64,000 nt of DNA from Anopheles merus (taxonomy: Eukaryota > Arthropoda > Insecta > Diptera > Culicidae), in NCBI RefSeq assembly GCF_017562075.2, contig NC_054082.1, positions 46,521,832-46,585,831 on the forward strand, read 5' to 3'. The notes beneath the pieces are model-generated. The model made no database searches and was not told where the DNA came from. It saw nothing but the letters and a program-made list of their open reading frames with translations. The position numbers and the translations under genes were made by a program. Of this stretch, positions 25,233 through 37,344 are shown one piece after another (the first letter of the stretch is position 1; every line of letters begins with the position of its first letter).

Positions 25233-28198
25233 AGTGTGTGGCCCGATGCAGCGATCCAGCTGGGATGAAAGAAAAAACTTTACGCGCAAAGGACGAAGAC
25301 AAAGAGTCATCGGTATAACCGAAGAAAGGAAGGAAAAGGGCATCCGTAAAGATAAGAATGAATCTAATTGTAAAAAAAGCAGACAAACAAAAGATAATAG
25401 AAGATTTCTTTCACATCATCTAGAGAGAATGGCGCGCGCGATTGGAAGCAGTCACGTGTGCATTGTCCATCGTCTGTACAAACGATGCGTTTTTTGTGTG
25501 CCAATCATGGCTTTGGTGTAGAAGCTGGAAGGATATTTCAGCTTATGCATGGTTAGTGTTAACACTTTCCTCAGTGGAATGCATTTTTCTTCCATGGTGT
25601 GTGGCAATGCATGAAAATGTAGCTTTCGAAACACAAACGGCTAGTACCTAGCGTACGTGATGCGGTCCTAACGCAGCGTGGCATGCGCTTTAATCCTTTA
25701 ATGATCGCTTATAGAACAATTGAAATGGTGATGTTTTGAAGCACATTTCTATGCTGTGTCCTATTTTGCCTGTTCTGTGTCGTGCTGTGTCCGCACTGCG
25801 CGTGTGTGTGTGTTGTCCGTGGCATAGGTTGTTGCATACCAAGGTTCAAAGGGCTGCATGGATATTTATTAGTTGTGATTTTAATGTTTACTACCCTCCA
25901 AAACTCCTCATCAGAGCGACGCTAACTGTTCTTTTAAAGAATGAAAATGAAGGTATGGGGGAAAAGACGCACTATCAATGATGAAATGTGTCGATTTTGG
26001 GTGACTGTGCGTACTTGCAGTGCAGAGGACAGCAAACAATAATTTATCGATATGATATTCATATTTGTAATTTATTTCCATCCATAACTGTACTTGATTG
26101 TACCAACTGATACTGCAAACGCGCGTACGTTTTCATTAATCATTGATTCTGCGTTCCTTTGGTATGCGGACACTTCACACCACTCTCCTCCCGTGAGCAG
26201 ATTCTCCAGACAACTGATCCCCTCAAAGAGTTGTAAATCACAATTGCACGCGTAAAGTACGACCAGTTATGGTGGTGCAGAGTTTAAGATTTTTTTTAAT
26301 CAATACACGCTGGCACAAAACGGAACGAGATATCCTGCTACGAGTTAAATGATATAAATCAATTGTAAGCCTTATGGCGGGGCAGTTGTGTAGGGAATGA
26401 GAGGGAATGTCAGGTAAAAAAAAAAACAAAAAAAAACAAACAAATGTAACGCTTTACACTTTATGAATTCCTAACGCTAGAGTATTTAAATCAGAAAAAA
26501 ACAAGCAACAAACAAAAAACAAAATCAATCCTAAAAACAAGGTCGGAATGTGTAAAAAAATGGTTCGTTAAATTATAAATCGTTTTGTTTTTATTATTAC
26601 ACTTATTACTATTACTATTATTATTATGTTGCAAATCTATTCCATTATATTGTATGAGTGAGCATCATTTGTGGACAAGCGGAAAGCGGATCGTGTGCTT
26701 GTGTGAGTCACTGGGTTTTAAGTAAGGAATGTACTACCTTGTGTTTGTTTACTTACGTTAATGGTTGCGTGTAAAGAAGTTTTTTTAAACAGTGAATCTT
26801 AAGTACTTTAATTGGCCCGCCTAGCAGTGCCCAAAAAAAAAAACAATGGATGGGAAACCAATTATTTTGTCTTTATTTTAAGTATAGTTGACGATTCGTT
26901 CAAATCGTTTGGTTGACTAATGTTTTAATCCGGCCTGCATAAATAATTTTAGATAGTAAGAAAGGGACACAAACAAGCCAACTGCGATTGGGCGCGGTTA
27001 CCACGGCATACACTCCGATCTGAACATGTACTCACGGGGAGGCACCCACGTGGTAGTCGATTTTTTGTTTGCATATTCCTCCTCCATTGATTTGTGGTGT
27101 GTTTGTGTATGTGTGTGTTGGTTTCTGGTCTAGTGATGTATACGTTCTGCATTTTATTTATGAAAGAAGAAGGGTTAGCTGTTAGTGCAACAAGCCACAT
27201 TTCCTACACTTCTGTACCATTACTCTTCCCAACGCGTGTGTTGTTTGGAAATGCGTTTGATGCGCATGATACGTTGTCGTCTTTTTAATTATTGTACATA
27301 ATTCCATGGGCTTGCAAACAAAACTAGCAAGAACGGCGGACCGTGAACTGGGTCCGTTAGAATGTAAAGGCAAAAGTAGTTAAAGTGCGAACGCGAAGCA
27401 AGTCATTGAATGTGGAGTATCTGTTTGGCCACGTGCAAATTCCCCGTTTGGGGTCCAAATACGCGCAAAAGTTAAGATTGAAATGTCAAAGACTTGAAAA
27501 AAAAACAAACAAAAAAGCATGCGCCCTCACCACAACTATCATCCTATTGTAGCCTTGTTACCATTCCAAGTGAAACGACGTCTCGAAAGCCATCGTAGCG
27601 CAGACATGAAGCTTTAAGCAAAACGAACCGCATTCAGAAAGCCAACCGGAGGGGGAGGCTATTGTAATAGACGATATCATCCTGTTTTGATTCACAGCAA
27701 AGCATAATTCAACAGAGACCAAATTTAAATAAATTTATTATGAACGGTGGTTCAGCTATTGGAGCGGAAAATTACCTGCTACTGAAAAAAACGCCAAAAT
27801 ATCAATACACATACACTAGCCAGAGAATGAAAGGTAACATTCGGCCGTTCGATCAGTTTCGATCAGCATACGAGAAAATGGGGTCTCGATTTCATGGAAA
27901 CTGGTTTTTATCCACTGACTAGCATAACGAATATAAAATATATCAGAACTCTATAGTCGATGAACACAAATAGTCTACAGAGCAAAAAGCCATTTAAGCA
28001 AAATAGAAGTCCAGCTTGCGCAAGCGGTAGAGCAACGGTGCGCGCATGCAACGAATATCAAATAGGAATGATCAAATTAGCAACACAGCGTAAGCGAAAA
28101 CCATGTCAACCATTGTCAAAGTAAACCATATTGTATCGAATACAAACACTCATAAACAAAACCCGGTAGTTCAAATTGCAACATAAACATCATGCATG
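25233..28198. other. Csk 3' flank and spacer without a recognisable gene
   Basis: The Csk 3' untranslated region must start here. The stretch is rich in A tracts (for example near 26415-26450), has ATT-type simple repeats near 26595-26630, and no frame with a recognisable domain. The poly(A) site of Csk was not fixed. Confidence 0.55.
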
Positions 28199-28205
28199 GT
28201 ATAAT

Positions 28206-28636
28206 CACCGACAAACCGACATGACACTGGCGTTACAAAAGTGTCCCACACGAAAGTACTGTCATTTACCAGTGAGGCGAACACTTCTGTCAAAGTAAGC
28301 TCTGTTCCCTGCTGCTTCGATGTAAACAACTTTTCTAAATACAAATGGCAAAGGAAGTGTGAGGCAAGATTTTGTGAGAATTATTGGACAAAACACCCAG
28401 GAAAATCATTTTATAAGTTTCCAAATCAATGCAAAAGATGTGAGAAGTACATAAAACAATACGCATACGAATTTGCGAAGAAAACCAAAAAGGGGGTTTA
28501 GCAGTTTCTTCTCTGTGTCAGTGTAGTAAGCGAATCATTATAGAGATGGCGCTAGTGTTTAACGTATTTTTATTTGAAATAAGGAGACAACTTTTGAAGC
28601 TCATTTTGTTCGAAGTGTCACGTCGGTTTGTCGGTG
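28206..28636. mobile_element. P-superfamily-like MITE, copy 1 (431 bp)
   Basis: The inverted ends CACCGACAAACCGAC / GTCGGTTTGTCGGTG (about 23 bp of near-perfect terminal repeat) are flanked by an exact 7-bp duplication, GTATAAT (28199-28205 and 28637-28643). A second copy at 62845-63274 has a different exact 7-bp duplication, which fixes the boundaries independently. CA...TG ends with 7-8 bp duplications suit the P superfamily, as does the internal THAP-like frame. It is far too short to encode a full transposase. Confidence 0.9.
28340..28501 (+). pseudogene. THAP-like zinc-finger fragment inside the MITE
   Basis: A frame open from 28241 to the TAG at 28499 encodes a stretch with Cys-x4-Cys (CEARFC, first Cys codon at 28358) followed at about 11 residues by FYKFP, then a basic helix-like segment. 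The early Cys pair and the F-x-F-P motif are hallmarks of the THAP DNA-binding domain, which P-element transposases carry at their N-terminus. The later Cys-x2-His half is missing, so only part of the domain remains. In the other MITE copy the same frame is broken by a stop just after the first Cys and by a 1-bp deletion. The THAP call is inference from motif spacing. Confidence 0.45.
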
Positions 28637-28643
28637 GTATAAT

Positions 28644-29846
28644 AGCCAGTAGCTGAGCGAGTAATAATACTACTAATTGAAGAAATGGCATAGTAAAGTT
28701 TCATCGTACTCTGAAACACATTATTCAGCAAACACGGAAGCGCAAATGCAGCACAAATCGGCTGATGGTTTTTACTAATTTTCGGCTTTAAGGATTACTT
28801 CGGAAATCAATGAGCATAGCAAAAACAAAAAATCCATGCACAAATAAGCAAAACAGAATGACACAAAATGAGCTAAAGGTACGGGTGCATGATCGCCTCC
28901 ATCACCACCACTACGTTCTCGCTCTTCAACAACTTTCGTATTAGTTAAGTAGGGCAGTGAAAATAGGGCAACCTTGAAACCATAATTACCTTACGACAGG
29001 AAGTAGAAATGGATCCGACACCGAATATACAGGCTAGAGTGAAAATAATCGATGGTAAGGCGCGCGAGATTTTGAGAAGAAAGGATGAGTATGAGGGCAA
29101 CCGTTTATGTACGCAGGGCTGGTGTCCATGTGTGTGAGAGTGTATGTGTGTGTGTTTGTGTGAATGTTTATGATAGAAAGTATGAGGTATTGGAAGAAGA
29201 AGGGTACTAGGAAAGCGACACAATCAATGGTTGTTGGCTAATGCTGTCTCAACAACTGAATCAATCCGAAAAATGATAAAAAGTAAGCGAAGAAAGGAAA
29301 ACAAAATGGGTTATTATTATAATTAGCGAGGGCTGGAAACAGAGGGAATTAAAATTAAAATCTATTCCGAGCAGAGAAGGTGACTGTATTCGTAAAAAAG
29401 CGTAATGCGAGAAGAATGCAAAAATAAAACCAACAATACATTGGAAATTATTCAAGTAAACATAATAAACCAGCAAAAATCCTTACTATTTCAATGGCTT
29501 GTTTCTTACAGGTTTTGTGTTATGCGGAGTCTTGAAAGGTGAGAAGAGGAAAAGTTGTTTCTACTACTTGAGATATACTAGTTTAGAAAAAACGGATCAT
29601 TTGAATTGTTCTTTCCGTTGTACGATGGCTGTCAAATGATTATAGTTCGAATGCTATGCGCAACATATGGTCCAACCCGTGATTTTGTGTTCTTTCACAC
29701 CAACCCCTTCAAACAACGTGCACCTGACAGCTACCTCGTGGTAAACAAAAACGGCGTGAGCGTGCTGCGGTTCTGTAAATAGGGCGCAAATTTGCTAAAA
29801 AAAATCGTGATAATCGTTTGCTAAACGCACCAAATACACACTTATC
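28644..29846. other. Spacer upstream of p32
   Basis: Nothing recognisable is seen apart from a TG-rich simple run near 29129-29165. The promoter and 5' leader of p32 should lie in the last few hundred bases; no TATA box stands out. Confidence 0.55.
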
Positions 29847-30983
29847 ATGATTCGCAACGTTCGTTTCCTGCGTTGGGCTGTTGGTAAAAGTTTCACCAGC
29901 GGTAAGTCTACCACGACCGTGGCACCATCCTCCCAGTGGAACGCCGGTATCATTGCACAACCCAGCAGCGGAATTGCAACATGCAATATCAAACCGCTGT
30001 CGGCGTTGTCTTCGGGCATAAGCGCTAATCCCGCTGCCGGCTTCTCTATCGCTAGCCGACAAATCCATACCAAAGGTAAGAATTTACTTTAAAATAAGGG
30101 CGGCAACTTTCTCATCAATCTGAGCCGGCATGTCGGCTTATGTAATCATTGAACATTTCTGGTAATGGCTGCAACATTGTCGTTTTGGCAGGCGAGCGTG
30201 AGCTAGTCGAGTTTCTGGCGGAGGAAATCGTGGCAGAGAAGAAGGCCAGCCCCAGCGCAACCATTCCGACGTCCCTGAACGGATTCGCCATCACGTGCAA
30301 CAAGGCCGATGTGGAGCTGACGAAATCGTCCGAACGTGAAAAGTGAGTGGGGTACCAAGGGGAAAAATGAAAATCATTATTAATTTATATGTTTTTAAGG
30401 ATCACGATTTCGTTCAACGTTAACCACACGGTAGACATGGAGGGCGAAGAGGCCGAAGCCACGGAAAACAAGCCGGAGTTTTCTGCTATGAAGAGTCGTC
30501 CCCAGTTCGAGGTTGACATTGTGCGCGGTGGAACGACGCTGTCATTCACCTGCTCCTATCTGCCCGGCGAAGCGCAGGAAGGAGAGTACAGTAAGTGTTT
30601 TGCGTTCGATTGAAGCTTAAATTGGATGTTATTGAATGGTTTTTGTTTTACATTTCTTTAACTCGCAGATGATGTGTTCAGCATTGACGAAGTTACCATC
30701 TACCAGGGAGAATGGAGCGACAAAGTTTACGCAGTCGCTGGCGACGTTCTTGATGGGGTTAGTAAACGGTTTTGGAACCCAAAATAGTCAAAAAGGGCAC
30801 GGAAAGTAATGCTTTATACATCTTCCACAGTACCTGTATGATCTGTTGATGAATTTCCTCGAGGAGAAGGGTGTCAGCAACGAGTTCGCGGAGAAAATGT
30901 CCGATTTTGCCAGTGCGTACGAACACGCCAAGTACGTCGAACTGCTGGAAGCTATCTCTAAGTTCACCGTTGAGAAGAAGTAA
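29847..30983 (+). CDS. P32: p32/C1QBP homolog, mitochondrial matrix acidic protein (MAM33 family)
   Basis: The p32 family forms doughnut-shaped acidic trimers in the mitochondrial matrix, needed for mitochondrial translation and metabolism; in flies p32 also has nuclear histone-chaperone roles. Exons: 29847-30075, 30192-30342, 30400-30590, 30669-30757 and 30831-30983; phases agree and give 270 residues, near the usual family length. The first 75 or so residues are Arg/Ser/Ala-rich without acids (MIRNVRFLRW start), as expected of a matrix targeting peptide. The mature part has the FLAEEI helix, the EVDIVRGG strand, FSIDEVTIY, YLYDLLMNFLEEKGV and the closing YVELLEAISKFT helix typical of the family. 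An AATAAA at 31236-31241 ends the transcript. The neighbouring TRIAP1 gene converges from the other strand. Confidence 0.95.
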
Positions 30984-31235
30984 TTTTGTCCACTTGTGAA
31001 TCGCTGGGCAAACCGATCATCATCACCTTTATCATATTGATGAGTTTACACACAGGAACAAACACCATACTCCGTCTCCGCTGTAGAATATGAGCATCCA
31101 CTGTATGTCCCTTAAGCAGAGGAAGATGGGAATGGAAAGCGTCCTAGGAACCATTGCTGCATTTGTTATCGTCAGGCGAAAGAAGAAGACAGTGAACCAT
31201 ACTCAGTGTCATAGTTTCATAGCATTTCATCGTAC

Positions 31236-31241
31236 AATAAA
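31236..31241 (+). terminator. Poly(A) signal of p32
   Basis: An AATAAA lies 253 bp after the p32 stop, and no better signal lies between. Confidence 0.7.
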
Positions 31242-31316
31242 ATAGTTAAAACTCTATTTCAGTGACATTTTGTGTAAATGGAAAGAATCGAGCGCCAGTT
31301 CGTATGTTGTAAGTAT

Positions 31317-31322
31317 TTTATT
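31317..31322 (-). terminator. Poly(A) signal of TRIAP1
   Basis: The plus-strand TTTATT reads AATAAA on the minus strand, 381 bp beyond the TRIAP1 stop and about 80 bp from the p32 signal on the opposite strand. The two 3' ends therefore nearly touch or overlap. Confidence 0.6.
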
Positions 31323-31702
31323 TTTAACAAAACCCACTTTTGTATGCTTAACAGGCGTGCAACTAGTTATGATTGATGGAATAGCTATGGCTGTATGGCG
31401 CTAGAGCTATCGATTGATTTCATTCCTACTAAGCTAATACAATTCAAGGAATGAGGGATGTCAAGAAAACGAAACACATCAATCGCCAGCCGCGCGGTCA
31501 GCCAAACGATTTGATCACAACATTCACTTTGGGGATCATCGCCTGTAGCACCGCTACCAGGGATTTAAAACCGTAATTAACTAATATTGAACTTTTCGCT
31601 TGCTTATTTGACTAGCAACCACTCAGGTTGACAGCACACCAGCGGCAGTGATTGATTCTCGAGCCGTCCAGCAGGGAAAACAGGAATGGACGCAGCTCCG
31701 CT

Positions 31703-32083
31703 TCAACTGCCCTTTGGTGGTGGCTTCTGCTCCTCGTCCTTTGTGCCGAGATAATCGTTTTCGATTTCCTTAAATTCAATTTGGTGCTGCTTCATGGCTT
31801 CCTGCAAAAGGGGCAGAGTTCAAGGCGGTGTGCGTGTTAGTGTGTACGTCTGCAAAGGCGGTGGTACCTCGTGCCGAAAGATGACGAAATGTGTCGTTTT
31901 ATCAACATGCTATCGGCACAGCAGAAGGGAACGCACCTTTACGCACTGCTGATAAACTTTGAACAGTGGAGCACACAGCGAATCGTCCGTATCGCCTTTG
32001 AGAAATCGATCGGAGAACCAGTTGTTGAAGCAGTTGTCGTAATCCTTCTTCAGCTGCGTACAGTTTTCCCCGATGCTGTTCAT
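31703..32083 (-). CDS. TRIAP1/Mdm35 homolog, twin CX9C intermembrane-space protein
   Basis: TRIAP1 (yeast Mdm35) is a small mitochondrial intermembrane-space protein that pairs with PRELI/Ups proteins to carry phosphatidic acid for cardiolipin synthesis. Exons: 32083-31937 and 31801-31703; the donor is GTGCGT, the acceptor follows CTTTTGCAG, and phase 0 gives 81 residues, matching the family's 76-86. The start MNSIGENC is preferred because TRIAP1 proteins begin MNS(I/V)GE; the upstream in-frame extension looks like 5' leader. Two Cys-x9-Cys pairs are seen (C8 to C18, and DDSLC to QQC), with the DNCFNNWFSDRFLKGD signature between. The second exon supplies the expected KQHQIEFKEIE helix and a Pro/Lys-rich tail. 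No targeting peptide is needed, since import uses the Mia40 route. Confidence 0.92.
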
Positions 32084-32618
32084 GATGTCTCTGGTGTTTG
32101 GTTTAGCAGCTGATGAAGGAAAAACTATTCTGTGAGCCACTTTACTTTTCTTTTTTTCTTCACAAGTGCCCGCCTTCGCAATTGCACCGTTCCTGGGCCT
32201 GGTTCGCGGTAACGTTGTGTTGTGTTGATGTTGTTTCGCAATCTGTCGTCGCAATGTGCTCCGTTTATGCGGCCGGATGGAGTACTTGTATGTTTGCTTA
32301 CAAGTGTTTGGATTGTCTTCGCTTGGTTTCGGTGTTGTGCGTACTAAACCGCGTGGTGTGATTTAATTTTGAGAAGGAATGTAATTAATTGAAATCGATA
32401 TTGCTTCAAATTGTGTTTATTATGAAGATTATTCACCCGGCAGAAAGATGTGCATGAATAGAACTACATGAACTCGATGAAAATCCATGTTTCAGTGGAA
32501 ATGGCAAACGCGGTTTGTTTACTTACAAGCTACTACACTGCTGTAAGAAATACGCTTTCCTATCCAGTCGAAAAAAAAATTAAAAACAAAATCGAAACAA
32601 AACCTTCGATAACACTTT
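32084..32618. other. Spacer between TRIAP1 and the ammonium transporter
   Basis: It contains the TRIAP1 promoter and 5' leader on the minus strand. A TTTTTCCTTCATCAG-like acceptor just upstream of the TRIAP1 start hints at a leader intron. No other gene is seen. Confidence 0.5.
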
Positions 32619-32624
32619 TTTATT
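32619..32624 (-). terminator. Poly(A) signal of the ammonium transporter gene
   Basis: AATAAA on the minus strand, about 57 bp beyond the stop codon. Confidence 0.7.
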
Positions 32625-32680
32625 GAACAACAAAGCCTGCACTCGATGGGATGGTAACGGATTGATCTGTGATTTGCCAC

Positions 32681-35661
32681 TCAATCAATCCACGCAAAGT
32701 TGCGATCGGCGTTCCGGTCGGTACTGCCAACCTGGTAGCTTTGCTCGCTACCAATCACGGAAAGTTGGTGTGTCTCCTTTCCTTCCCGGCCGCTCATCTT
32801 GACCGTGGTAATTGCACCACGATCGAACGCAGCATTATCCTTCCCGTTCCTGTGCGACTTGCTCAAAAAGCTCTTGGAGCGTCGTCGCGACGCACCACTT
32901 GCCGGTTCGGTCTTTTCCCTCGCTGGCCGATCGGCAAACTTATCCATCGCCTGACGCCACTGGTGCAGCTTCTGACTGGCGGCTTCAATTTCGTCCACAC
33001 ATCGTTCATGCCCGGGATTGCGACCGATCGGCGGTGCATCGATCACATCGTCCAGGTCGAGCTGAATTGGGGCCAGCGCAGACAGTGCTCGTGAGATACC
33101 GATCTGCGTGTGTCGAATCCGGTGCTCCATTAGATCCGCCCCGAGCAACTCCTCGTTCGGGTCCATCCGGATGGGGACGACCTTGTTGATCAGCCACAGC
33201 AGCACAAACGTGGTGCATACGCCCCAACACGCCAAACACAGAGCGGAAAGTGATTGAACGCCTAGCATGTACCAACCGCCCCCCTTGAAGAGTCCCGATC
33301 GTCCGCTCGTCGTATCCATGCGTAGTGGATTGTCGGCAAAGAATCCGACGGCTAGCACACCTACCGGAAGAAGCAACGCTTACAAGAGGTTTCAGAGAAC
33401 AGAACGCGTAGATTCGTAACTTACCCCAAATGCCTGCGATTCCATGCACGGAACTAGCACCGACCGGATCATCCACGCCCATCCGATCGAACAGAGGCAT
33501 TCCGAAGCAGCACAGTGCAGAACCGATCGCACCGATCAGGATAGCTTCCCAGGCGTGATAAAGATAGCAACCGGCCGTTACCGACACAAGCGACGCCAGT
33601 ATGCCGTTTATCAGATCCACCACATCCATGCGGCCGTCGTTGTTTATCATCGAATATCTGCAAAGGGTACCTTCGAATAAACAAGCAAGACACGACCGGA
33701 AGACGAAAGGATACTTACATGATGCTGAAACTTCCTCCGCCAAACGAGCCCATCATCGTCATGACGGCGGCCCGTGCTGCATACGCCCATTTGGCACCAC
33801 TAACCCCGTACGTGCTACCGGAATTGAATGCTAGCCAGCCCCACCACAGCACAAACAGGCCCATGCACGCGTTGACCGGATTGCCGAGCGGCAACGGATC
33901 CGTACCCTTGGCGTAGCGGCCCAACCTTGGTCCGAGAATGGCGGCCGATGCGAAAGCCGAAGCACCACCGATGAGATGAACTGGACCGCTGCCCGCTATA
34001 TCGACCACGCCGAGGTTCTTGAGGAAGCCATGCTCGCCCCACACCCAACCGGCCGGTATGCAGTAGACGATCGTGTTGAAGAACGAGAAGATGCAGTAGG
34101 CTTTGAAGTTGCATCTGTTGGGTAAGCGGAAGGTGAGTTAGATTTTTTTTTGCTTTCTTTATATATTTCATTTTGGATTTGTAATACTTTGTGGACATCA
34201 TGCAAAAGAGTTGTGTTTGACCTTGTGTTTGACTTTATTTAGCCATTTACAGTATGATTTATCCAAAAAGAATTTTCGTCTGTGTCCTGAGTGTTTCATT
34301 TCTTATTATTGAGATATGGGAAATTCCCTTTTTTCAAATCCGTTCATTCTATGTATATCCTTTTTAACTACTTTAAAAACGACCTAAATAAAGCCTTTTT
34401 TAACCAACTAATGCAACATTACGGTACGAATGTGTCTTGCTTTGTTAATGTGTTTTAAACGAAGTGTAGCTTTCCTGTTTTCTAATCTCCCGATGAGAAT
34501 GTGTATTCATATTCACTGCCACGGTCAGAAGCCATGCACCCGGTCCTCAGCCGGTCCGTGTGACTAATTGGCGTGTTTAGAGCTCACTCGCTTTAATCAG
34601 TACGGCAACATTGAGACAAACACATAAACCAGCACACCCGGCAAAGGTTGTTTTCAAAATCGGTGTCATTTAAAATTGATACTTTCACCGCGTATGCGCT
34701 AACGTGGTCGTCGGTGGTTGCATGATTAAAAGTCCTGCGTTGTCCCCATAACTAGTTGTTTTGACGGAGGAGAGAGAGAGCCAGAGAAAGAGGAAGAGAC
34801 GAATAGGTTGAAGTTGGACATCGCTGGTTAAACTTTTGACCCTGAAAGTTAACTATGGCCACCAATGTAGTACACCATCGGACACTGTTGTTGTATTGCA
34901 TGATGAGACGGAACTGAAGGTTAACTCACAAAAGGGTTCAGGATTTCTCCATCGATTATGCATGCAAGTTGAGATGCTTCTTAAAAAAAGAAACAAACAT
35001 TACTCTATTTAAACTACCACCGGTGGACAAATCATGAATAGTAAATGGCATTGCGCGATTACCTTAAACTTGACATGTTTGTCATGGTTTAAATTGTATA
35101 ACACTTAAATCACAAAATAGTCCAATCCATGATCATATCACTGCCCTCTATTCACTGCTCCCGGAGCACACGGTCGCCTAGACCATTCAGGACTAACCTT
35201 TCCGCCATAGCGCCGCTAACGATCGTGGTCGCCGTCGTCGAGAACGACAGCTGGAACAGGAACGCGGCAAAGATCGGCCCGAACAGTGGATCGCTTACGC
35301 CCGGATCGATGAGAAAGTCTCCGAGTGCCACGAATGGATTGTTCAGCTCGCCTCGCCCGAACGCCATCGCGTACCCGAACAGCCAGTACGTGAATCCGCC
35401 CAGCACAATGTCGATGATGTTCTTCATCATGATGTTGACCTCGTTCTTCACCGATACGCAACCGGACTCGAGCATCCCGAACCCGGTCTGCATGGTGAAG
35501 ATGATGAACGACGACGTCAGGACCCAATTTGTGTCCTCCACGTTCAGATCGTACAGTCCCGGTATGACGTAGCTGTTGTTGCGCGCCAACGATTGGAATG
35601 CACCGGGGCTCGGTGTGGTTGATGCCGCTCCCGACGACCCCATCGTTGTGCTGTTGGCCAT
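32681..35661 (-). CDS. Amt: Amt-type ammonium transporter
   Basis: This is a membrane channel/transporter for ammonium (AMT/MEP/Rh superfamily). Exons: 35661-35198, 34114-33719, 33657-33425 and 33360-32681; phases agree and give 590 residues. The ATG at 35661 is the first in frame; the open frame above it begins only with TTG. The N-terminus is Ser/Thr-rich, followed by the first Amt helices with QTGFGMLESG. The pore residues are present: the ammonium-site Asp in VVDIAGSGPVH (about D193), the first pore His (about H201) and the second in ASSVHGIAG (about H358). The C-terminal 110 or so residues are cytosolic, basic and Ser-rich, after NEELLGADLMEH, an insect-Amt signature. Intron 1 is about 1.1 kb; the others are about 60 bp. 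A possible 3' splice site just above the start suggests an untranslated first exon. Uses could include sensory ammonia detection or clearance; that is inference. Confidence 0.95.
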
Positions 35662-37342
35662 TGCAGTGCTAATCAAACCAACTTATTAGACCCACTGTTC
35701 TATTGCATCACAAACGCACTGCACTTTGGGCGTAGGCCACATATGTAAAAGTCACGCACGAAAACACGTGATACGAAACCGTGTTCTGAAATTCTCGTGG
35801 AAAGGCTTTCCCAGTTCCTTGTTTTCCACGAGCATGTAAATCCGACCAGCGCTCGCTGACGACTGATTCATCAATTGGCGATTCGGTGGCGGTTCGGGTC
35901 AGTCAGTTTGTCGCAAAATTCGAAAACAATATCCGTCTCCCTGTATTTAACCTGACCAATGTGGCCCCAGTGTATGGACGTGCCCAATCTCTGGCGTGCT
36001 CCCGGTACGTAGAAAGGGCTTTTTTTGTACAGAATTCATTAAAAAATTAGATGTCATTAAGCCATTAGCCCACGGGGCAGCTAATTCTGTCCACGGCCTG
36101 GTCATGCAACGTTTTCCCGCTTTTCACGCGGGGCACCGGAGCCGATCGCGTGCTGCGAGCCGTGCAAAACAATCGTCGGCAACATCAGGCCGCGTCCGGT
36201 AGCAGATTTTCTCGCTAGTTTGTGTGGTGAGTTGGATGGCAGGGTGGAACAAACCCTCCCCCTCCTCCTTCCCATCTCTCACTCCGTATCTTGTCGTTCC
36301 GCATTCAGGGGCGGCGGAAAACCGTAACCGTCCTACGACCGGCACCTTGCTATAAATGGGTGGCGGTAAGTGCGGTGGCGTGCGCTTTTGTGGACACCTA
36401 TCGCCGGGTGATCTTTTTGAGCAAGGAAGATCAAAGTAGCGTGACCGCGGGACACCCTGGTGGCCGTGGCCGTGGCTTTTCTAAACACATTCCATTGGAC
36501 GCACTCAGACGAAGTTTTGTGTGGTGGGAATATAGGTATGCTTGGAGCAATTGATATCCCAATCTCATCCGTGTCGGTATGCGATCGTTTCTGTTTGCTT
36601 ATTTGATTACTCGATTTACTATGTTGCTACCTTAATTATCAATTTTGATTCCGTCTCGATCGCTCTGATGATGCTTTTTGGTGTTGTCTCCCTTGTGTGC
36701 TTCTGACTCAATCTCATGGAATTGCTCATTACTTCGTTACGGTTGTTGGTTTCGGTTGGCTATGAGGTGATTATTTTTTGACAGATGTAAGGAAACATTG
36801 ACACGCATTCAATTTCCGGTGTGGAAATTGTTTTTCTTCTTATCACCTACTTTTTCAATCAGATTTATCCAATCTGGATGTTATTCATGTGTGGTCGTGT
36901 TCGGAAATAATTTGGAAAAGTTTTTTTTATAGAAACTTTGAACCTACTGGCTACATTCGCTGTTTTGTGTATTTTTTATATCGCCAATCCAGAAATAAGT
37001 AACGTAAACGAACATCTTAAAGATATGTTAATCCTACATCCATATCTGATTCACTATCATGAATAATGTCTGGGACGGTAATACTCTCTAAAGCTCTGGT
37101 TGTATTATTTAATAAGCAATGTTTCCTATTATATTTGCTTATAGCTTTTCTACATGGACATGGGTATCTATATTGAGCCCAATTTTCCGAAACCCCTTTT
37201 TGCCGTGTTCGAGAGAAAGATGCTTAGAATGGGGTTTGACCTTGAAACGTAGAAAGAAAGTAGAAGGCCTGTAATTTGACCTCACTGTCGTGCAGTAACT
37301 TAAGCCACAAAGGACGAAGAGCTGATAAGTAAGTGAGTGATA
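35662..37342. other. Upstream region of the ammonium transporter; no gene seen
   Basis: Short frames on both strands have no recognisable domain. The promoter and a possible untranslated first exon of the transporter are expected within the first kilobase. Confidence 0.5.
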
Positions 37343-37344
37343 TA

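Noticed and set aside
28009..28060. tRNA-like box A segment (TTGCGCAAGCGGTAGAGC)
   Set aside because: No box B at tRNA spacing and no cloverleaf; the nearest GTTCAA-like motif is over 100 bp away.
32084..32254. Upstream in-frame extension of TRIAP1
   Set aside because: TRIAP1 proteins start at MNS; the extension is basic, unlike the family, and contains a likely leader splice acceptor.
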